A stretch of DNA of 64,000 nucleotides from Rosellinia necatrix (taxonomy: Eukaryota; Ascomycota; Sordariomycetes; Xylariales; Xylariaceae): NCBI GenBank assembly GCA_021209875.1, contig JAGYVD010000005.1, positions 3,696,001 to 3,760,000 on the forward strand, in the 5' to 3' direction. Of this stretch, positions 56,738 to 64,000 are shown one piece after another. The notes beneath the pieces were generated by a model, which saw nothing but the letters and a program-made list of their open reading frames with translations, ran no database searches and was not told the origin of the DNA. Numbering within the stretch: the stretch's first letter is position 1; every line of letters starts with the position of its first letter. Both the position numbers and the translations under genes were made by a program.

Positions 56738-57547
56738 TGTGGTTTGCGGGTGGAGTGACGCTTTAGCGGCTATTGACTACTATTAAATTTTGGAGAATAT
56801 GCCGCCCCGGATAGAAAGTAGACGGTATAAACGGGCCCAATGGACGATTATTTTGAAGGGAACGAGAGAGGGCGGATTCACGGTCGAGGGTGATCGCGAA
56901 GCAAAAATTCCAATGCGCTGGGGTTTCTATCGATAATTTTCCCCCCAACGTTGCGAAAGCGCACCAGCGAAATCGCAAGCTCGCAGGGGTGTCCGACCCC
57001 ACCAGAACCAATTAGATGGGTAACATGGCTTGCTTAGAGTCACAGCTCAGCACCGTAGGGTAGATAGCACCTCTGCTGTGTCTACCTTAGGTACTGGTAG
57101 GTATGTGGGGTATCTGCCAACATGTGAAAGCCTGGTACCTACCTACCTAAGCGTGTAGATAAGGTCCCATATAGGTATCTATGCAGGTATGTAGGTATCT
57201 AATCATTGACCTTGATTTCTGTGAAATGAGCAGCCCAAGGCTAGGGAATCACACACCTTTTATTTGCCGAGGTTTCTGTGCTCGGGGGGACTAATTCCTT
57301 CCACCAAGTGAGAAGCCGCACTCGGGCTAGACCATTGGTTGCAACAAATAAGTACAAGGTTAGAACAGCAGCCACCACCTACCACCTACTACTTTGATTC
57401 GGTAGGTAGGTAGGTAGGTAGCTAGCAATGTTTATACAATACCGATCAGATAGTACTGAGTCGGCCATCTACCCTAACGCCGCCATGCAATGCAATACAA
57501 ATATAGTTTCCCGCCCGCCGACCGTTCTTGGCCGCCCGGTGTCGAGC
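56738..57547. other. Intergenic, GGC1 promoter and RPC82 3' flank
   Basis: 800 bp with TAGG/CCTA clusters at about 57085-57205 and 57400-57425. No gene is supported. Confidence 0.6.
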
Positions 57548-59817
57548 TCAGAAGTCTTGAAAGACGGACACGAGGTCGTCCAGCCTCGATACCTGGCCTA
57601 GAAGTTTCTTTTCGATCTCAAGAAATTCCAAGTACTCGTTGTAGACGTCGCCCCTCAGCGATTCTTCCTCTTTACCTTGAACATCCTTCCGGTCAGCGAG
57701 TGACAATATACTCCTTTTCTTATACCGCTCAACCTCCAGTCGCTCCAAGCATCGTACCATGGACTTGTATGTATTATCAAGGACCCGGTTCAAGGTTCTA
57801 GCCTCGTCGAAGAACCAGAAGAACATAGTTCTGTTGGCGGCCCGGTTGTTGTCACGAGGCACTTCTTGCACCTCTAAGAAGCCTGCCATCTCCATCTCCG
57901 CCATCTTAACGTGTACGTCGGGCTTTCTCATGAGCGCCATCGCAGGGAGGGTCTTGTCATCAAGCTTGCCCTTCTGTCTAAGTATCCGAGTGAGCCGTAG
58001 GCCTTGGCGTCCAAAATTGTCCTCTATCATAGTATCCAACTCCACGTATCGCATTTGCTGAACGAGAGGATCAAAGTCCACCGTCCATTCGTTCTGACCG
58101 CAATGCCGGATGAATTGCTGCTTAGTTTCGGCAAGTATAAGCAAATGCTGGCGCATCTGATGAATTTGATCGGCGCGAGATAAACGGCCTTCCCCCGGAC
58201 GATCTCCGCTCAATTTAGTGCCATTCTGGGTAGCCGGATCGTGGCGCCCATTGACATGAGCTCCTATACGACGCTCTCCGCTACGATCATAGTCTTCATC
58301 GTCAGACCCTAGGATCTCATCCCCTTCGTCCAGAGTTCCCTGAAGATGAGAGCCCTGGATTTGAGGCGGGTATTTTCGAATTCTCTCTGCGAACCGTATG
58401 TCAATGTCCTCTTCTGATGCAGTCCCAATACCGGTGAACAGATCAACTCCAGGGCATAACTGGTCGAAAACCTCCTCGGTAGAAACACGGGCACCCGCCA
58501 AATACGTTTCTTCTTCCTCTTTTGTCATGATCGTGTGCTGATCATGCTGACACCGGTACACTTTTCTGCACAGAGATGCTAGTAACGCTGCAAATACTTG
58601 AGCAGTAGTCTCGCCAACAAAATCCTCGGCATGGTCAATGAGTCTTTGGTTCCGGAGCTCTACCAGGCATTTGTCGAAATTTAGTCGCACAACCGTATTA
58701 GGCTGTACAAAGTTAGCAAGACAGCGATAGCCAAAGAAAGGTTGCAATACATACTTCATCTTGGAGGATAGAGCCTCCGTTCTCTCCTGTGAATCCATTG
58801 GACATGCCCCCATTTGCCAATTTTCGGCGTTTAATATTGCTTGGCTCGTACAAAGCGCTCTCCTGTAATTTCCTCTTCGTGACCGAACGCTCTGCTCCAA
58901 TCGCTTTGATTTGCGATTGTACCATCGTATCAAATTCGGTCGTGATTTTAGAACCCCGGATACCGTTAGGAAATTCCCTCATACATTCCTGCTCCACACT
59001 AGCCTTGAGATCCTGAGGGGATTGGAACATTGTGGCAGAAACCGACTCAATGACCCCAGCAGCAATGAGCTGCGCCATAGTATCGTATATCTCATCGACC
59101 TGGAGAGGCTTCACATCGTCCACCGTGTCGTGCGCCGTACCATTGCCATTGATGTAACTTGGACCATCATCGAATGGGTCGTCGGGGTCGCCATTCTCCA
59201 GGTCGTGGTCACGTTCGTGGCCGTGATCAGGATTATGATCTCCGTTAATCGTTTGCTTCTTGCGACCATGTTTCGATTTGTGATACTGGACGAGCTCGGC
59301 GATTTCGACATGACCCAGCATCAAGATATCGTTGACCAAGTTCTTTGCAATAATTCCATACCTCCTTTGAATTATATCGAGAATTTTCCCGACCCGAACA
59401 AGATGATAAGAGGCCTTGGGGTTTGCTTCGTAGGTAGTATTGGCGGTTTCGTGGTCGGCCTGGTAAAAAACGAGGTTATGCTGTATAACGAGGGCAAGGC
59501 CATGGCGAACTTGCTTAGGGTTCAGCGAGGTATGAAGCACAAGATCCTTCACGTTGGATCTGCCCCTTGCGAGGAGGGCAGCTACTATGCGCTAGAAGGT
59601 TTCAGGTGGTAAGCGCAAAGCTGGCTGCATAGCGACAAGTAAAGAAAGGAGGAGGGAGAGGCGTACCGAGGGGAGTTGGCCATATAGCTCGTTAACAAGC
59701 AGGCTGCAGAGCTCTGCACCGTTTTTTGTCTAAAGCACCAGGGTAGCCAAGTCAGCATAGATGCCCACCAATCGCGTCGCGCGACTGATAGCTATATGGC
59801 CGACTCACCACCAACAT
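57548..59817 (-). CDS. RPC82: RNA polymerase III subunit RPC82 (C82/RPC3)
   Basis: Subunit of the C82-C34-C31 initiation heterotrimer of RNA polymerase III, with winged-helix domains that contact the promoter. Exons 59817-59809 (9 nt, MLV only), 59729-59667, 59591-58755 and 58702-57548, with introns of 79, 75 and 52 nt, give 687 residues. Start and first junction reconstruct MLVTKNGAELCSLLVNELYG, the usual fungal N-terminus. The first winged helix continues as ALLARGRSNVKDLVLHTSL and NPKQVRHGLALVIQHNLVFY. Later blocks include LRLTRILRQKGKLDDKTLPA, KPDVHVKMAEMEMAGFLEVQ and a region near MFFWFFDE preceding a C-terminal coiled coil. An acidic His/Asp-rich insert (about 130-175) and a second acidic insert (about 425-450) are lineage-type loops. 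No defect was seen. Confidence 0.95.
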
Positions 59818-60490
59818 GGCGGGTGCGCGATGGCGGGATGCGCGCGTCAAAGGCTTTGGTCAGGATGCGCGCGCGGATTGAGGGGAAGGCTTCTAGAGAT
59901 CCTCTCACTATCTCTAGAGCAGCCACGATTGCTACCGCGGCTTCATTGATAGTTGGATGGCTAGGGATGGTCGGATTTGTCACCGCGTGCGCCAATTTGG
60001 GATTCGAGGCAAGAGACGAGACGCGCAGAAGGATGGGCGGTAATGTTAGTCAATTCAACCTAGACGATAAGTCAAGTCGGAACTTTTTTTTCGAGGGCGG
60101 GGATCTTTGGTTTATGCAGCTCCAACAACTGTCCCCCACCAAACTATGGGGACGGGGGTTGCCCCAAGTGTCTAAATCGGTACGTGCTGGTGCCTTGACC
60201 TGCAGCCCGCAGCCAATGCCCTCGCTCCTTTTACATACGAAATATCCCTACTTAGATGCTACCTCATACAGCTAGACTCTCCTAGCCCGTGTGCAACCCG
60301 GAGCCCAGCTAATGCTATGTCCTGTTAGGTTCGGAATGAGGAATAATGTTGTATTTGTTATGGAGCTATTTCCTAGGCTAGGGTGAAAGGTGGATAGGTT
60401 TAAGGTCCCGGGTGCACAGACCACCCTACATACGGCCAAATATCCCTACTACAAGCACTGCTAAAGAGAATTCTCTGTTTTTTTCCCGGG
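59818..60490. other. Normal-GC flank between RPC82 and the AT-rich block
   Basis: 670 bp of ordinary base composition upstream of RPC82. An open frame at 59796-60275 (+) overlaps the RPC82 first exon and has no family resemblance. A 13-bp direct repeat (AAATATCCCTACT) occurs at about 60239-60252 and 60437-60450. Confidence 0.6.
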
Positions 60491-63400
60491 ATAATAAATA
60501 TGTTTTTTTTTAATTTAGCTAATATTAAAGCTTAAGTTAATATTATAAATTTTTTTTAAGCAATTTTATTTTTATTAAGCTGTTTTTTTATTATTTTTTA
60601 TAACTATAACTTAATTATTTAATAATTTTTAATTTTTAATATATAAATAAAAATTTTTATAACTTAATAATTATTTAATTAAAATAATTTATATATTTTT
60701 ATTTATTTTAAAGTTTTAAATTATTTTTTAAATAAAAATTTTAAAGTTTTTTAACTAAAAATAACTTTATTTTTTAAAAAATATTAATAATTAATAAAAG
60801 TTTGTTAGTATTTTTAAATTGTAGTTTTTATTTTTTTAATTTTTAATTTTTTTTTATATAATTTATAATTTAAAGCTTTATGTTTAATATTTTTTTATAT
60901 AATTTTAAATCTTGTTTAATTTATTAAAATTTTTTTGCTTTATTAAAACTTTTTTAAAACTTTTAAAGTTTTAATTATTTTTAGCTAGCTTATTATTTTT
61001 TTTATTTTATTATATATTTTTAATAAAAATTTTAAATTTTTAATTTTTATTTTATTATAATTAATTTATTAGTTTTTATTTATAATTAGTTATTAAATGC
61101 TGCGTTATTATTAATATTATTTTTATTTATAATATTATTAATAAAAAAATAATTAATATTTTTAATTAAATTATTTTATAAAAATAAAAGTTTTTTAAAT
61201 TTTTATTAAGTTTATTTAAATTATTAAATATAATAATAATTATTTATATTTTTAAAAAAAGTTTTATTTATAATAATATTTTAAAACTTTTTATTGTTTT
61301 TTTTAAGCTTGTTTTTAACTAGTTTTTAATTAAGCTGCTTTAGTTTTTATTATAAAAAATATTATGCTGCTAAAAATAATTAAAGTTTAAAAGCTTTTTA
61401 TATTTTTTATATAATTAATTTTATTTTAAAAAAATATAAAATAGCTTGTTTTTATTATTTAATTTTTATTTTTATTAAATAATTAGTTATATTTTTATTA
61501 ATTTTTTTAATTTAATATATTAATAAGTTTTATAATTTTTAAATAAAATTATTATATTATTTTATATAGCTGCATATATAACTTTATAACTAAAAATTTT
61601 TTTATAATATTTTTAAAATTATATAGTTATATTTAAATAGCTATAGCTTTTATATAAGCTATAAAAATTATATTAAATTAAACAACTAATAGATTTTATA
61701 AATTTAATATATATATTTTTATAATCTAGCTTTTTATTTAATATATATTAAAAATATATAAACTTTATATATTTAATTTAATAAACTTTAAAATTAATAA
61801 TATAATTAATATTTAATATAAATAATAAAAATAATTAATTAATTTTTTTAAAATATTCTTTTATTTAAATATTTTAAAATAATATAAATATATTTATTAA
61901 AAAAAATAAAAGCTGGTTTTTTTGCTTTAATCTATTTTATTTTTTAAATTAGTTTTTTAGTATTTAATAATAATTAATTTCTGCTTTAACGTTTAAAAAA
62001 TATTTTAATTAAAAACAGTTAATAAAAAGTTTTTATATTATTGTTTAAAAATATTTTAATAACTTTTAATTTTAATAATATTTTATTAAATTATTTAAAT
62101 TAAATAATCGTTATATTAAATAATCTATTTAATTACGTTTAATAAATAAGCAGGGTTTTTTAATATAATATTAAATTTTTAAATAAGTTAGAACAATTTT
62201 AAATATTAAATAACTGTTTATATTTATTTAATTTGCTGTTTATTTAAATTAGTTATTTTATATATTAACTATAGCTATTTTTTATTTTTTTATTAAATAA
62301 ACTTAAAAATACTTTTTTTAATTATTTACGTTTTTTTAAAATTTATATTTAGTGCTATAATTATAATAAAAACTAAAAATTATTAAATATAATAATAAGT
62401 TAAAATTAACAGTTATAAATTAAAAAAAATAAAGCTTAAAAAGAAATTATTATTTAAAATAAATAAAGCAATTTTTATTTTTAAAATAAATTATTAAAGT
62501 CTAAAGCTTTTAATTAAATAAAAATGCTTAAATATTTAAATAAATTTATATATTTATTAATTCTAAGTTTTAAATATTGCCTAAGTTTTAAAATATTTAG
62601 CAGAAAACAGTTTTATTTATTTTTAAAATAAATAATTATATTTTATAATAAACTAGAACACAGCTAAAAGTCAGAAAAACAGCTATTTCTGCAGTTGTAT
62701 TAATAAAATCTTTTGTTTTTTTATTTAATTATATATATAATTAATAAATTATAACCAACTATTATTTTATTTATTAAAGCTAAAAAATAAAATCTTTATT
62801 AAATAATATGTTTTTTTGTTATAATAAAATTATTAGTTAAATAAATATAAAATAACTATTAAGTTTTTCTATTATTAAAATCGCTTTTTTATTTTAATAA
62901 TTAAAAGCTTTTTATTTTTATTACTTTAAAAAGTCTTTTATCGAAGTTTTAAATTAAACTTTTAAATATAAATAAACAACTTTGTTTTAACAAAAAATCT
63001 AAATAATTTTTTAAGCGGCTATTAATTATTAATATATTTAATATATACGTTTATTTAAATAATATTTATATAAAAATTAAGCTTTATTATAATTAAAAAT
63101 AATTTAGTTTATATAATTTTATTTTTAAAAGCTTTAGTTTTTAATAAAATATTTAATTTTTAGCAAGTTTATATTATATAAATCAGGTTTTCTGCTAACT
63201 ATTTAATTTTTTATTATAATTATTAACTATAAAAATATATTATATTATAGATTTTTAATAATTATATTTTTATATTAATAAAGTTTAATGTTGCTTTTTA
63301 AATAAATAAATAACGCTAAATTATTTTTTTTAATTAAATATTTTAATATATATATATTTAGCTTTAAAAAACTGGCAAATATTTATTAAACATTTATTAA

Positions 63401-64000
63401 TAATTGTTTGTTTTTATTATAGCTATTATTTTATTATTATTTATAATATTAAATATAATATGTAAGTTTTTTATATAATTCTGTTATTTTAATAAATTAA
63501 AAAAACTCTGATTTAAATCTTTTTTTTAATTAAAATATTTATAACCGCAACCTGTTTTATAATTTATTTTTTTTATAATTGTTTATTAAATTATTTAATA
63601 GCAACTTTATTAAAATTTATTTTTTATAATTTTTATTATAAATATATCTATAGTTTAATAAACAAGCAAGTCTGCTAAATAAATATAATTAAAAATAATT
63701 ATGTTTTTTTAAGTTTGCTTGTAATAACATTTTATAAAATCTAATTTTTAATTTTAATTTTAAAACTGTAAAAATTTTAACGTTGTTGCTATTAATTTAT
63801 ACCGACTGGTCTGTTTTTATATATTATTACAACAAATATTAGATTTAAAAACAAATTAAATTTATTTTAGTTTTATAGCGGCTAAATTTTAATTAATTAA
63901 TTGCAGGTTTTAATTTAAGTTTATTTTTAACTATAAAATCTCGGTTATTTTTATTTAAAACATTTATTATATTTTTTAAAAACAAATAAAAAATATTAAC
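60491..64000. repeat. Extremely AT-rich block, consistent with RIP-mutated repeat DNA
   Basis: From about 60,490 to the window end, G and C nearly vanish: many 60-base lines carry fewer than five. The change from normal composition happens within about 50 bp. CpA and TpG are scarce and TpA is abundant, while the remaining G/C sit mostly in AGCT, AAGT and ACTT contexts, which is the pattern expected when CpA is converted to TpA on both strands by repeat-induced point mutation. No protein-coding frame, tRNA or recognisable transposase/reverse-transcriptase domain survives. RIP is a Pezizomycotina-specific, duplication-triggered process, so the original sequence was probably a transposon array. 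The block continues past the window, so its length is unknown. Confidence 0.85.

Noticed and set aside
59796..60275. 159-codon open frame on + strand at the RPC82 start
   Set aside because: Covers the RPC82 first exon and intron; no recognisable domain; the hydrophobic stretch is short and the sequence not family-like.
60425..60450. Possible 5S rRNA start (ACATACGGCC)
   Set aside because: Only the first about ten bases resemble fungal 5S rRNA; the rest diverges completely.
60491..64000. Mitochondrial DNA insertion as source of the AT-rich block
   Set aside because: No mitochondrial gene motif can be read, and the GC content is far lower than usual fungal mtDNA; depletion of CpA/TpG fits RIP better.
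1..64000. CRISPR array, operon or bacterial mobile element
   Set aside because: Spliceosomal introns and eukaryotic gene content throughout; tandem repeats seen are microsatellites without spacer structure.

Overview
The window is nuclear DNA of a filamentous ascomycete (Pezizomycotina, most likely Sordariomycetes). Evidence: genes are interrupted by short GT-AG introns (45-100 nt, two longer ones); the products have typical filamentous-fungal architecture (Mo25/Hym1, a PDK1-type Pkh kinase with a long disordered N-terminus, dynactin Arp10, GEN1/Yen1, RPC82, Ggc1); intergenic DNA is long and full of CCTA/TAGG-type short repeats; and the last 3.5 kb is an extremely AT-rich block of the kind repeat-induced point mutation (RIP) produces. 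The species cannot be named from the sequence.

Layout. 1-2041 (-): N-terminal 614 residues of cytosolic isoleucyl-tRNA synthetase. 4434-6901 (+): uncharacterised membrane protein with a Cys-rich, N-glycosylation-rich middle. 8220-9583 (+): Mo25/Hym1. 10291-11589 (-): SDR oxidoreductase with a one-base frameshift. 12286-14530 (-): SWI/SNF subunit Snf12/Swp73 with a 34-residue polyQ. 15665-17600 (-): relics of an argininosuccinate synthase and of a kinase-like gene. 18177-20672 (-): Pkh/PDK1 kinase. 20.7-27.1 kb: gene-poor. 27143-28255 (+): unrecognised gene, probably one-base frameshifted. 31601-32548 (+): unrecognised single-exon gene. 35180-36772 (+): BTB protein. 38463-41247 (-) and 41846-43644 (+): GEN1 and Arp10, divergent. 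44660-46462 (+): mitochondrial seryl-tRNA synthetase. 47637-53951 (-): 2,104-residue coiled-coil protein made largely of short repeats. 55417-56737 (-): mitochondrial GTP/GDP carrier Ggc1, eight exons, one-base frameshift. 57548-59817 (-): RNA polymerase III subunit RPC82. 60491-64000: AT-rich block.

The genes are independent housekeeping and hypothetical genes; there is no operon, secondary-metabolite cluster, CRISPR array or intact mobile element. The points most worth a second look are (i) the giant repeat protein, whose three repeat blocks share one [ST]-[KR]-[DE]-[DE]-[VLM] signature, (ii) three unrelated genes that each need exactly one C:G base removed to be read, which suggests consensus error, (iii) the two decayed genes at 15.7-17.6 kb, and (iv) the sharp edge of the AT-rich block. 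No clear undescribed system was found; the repeat protein is the best candidate for undescribed biology. Exon joins were worked out by hand from reading frames and splice consensus.
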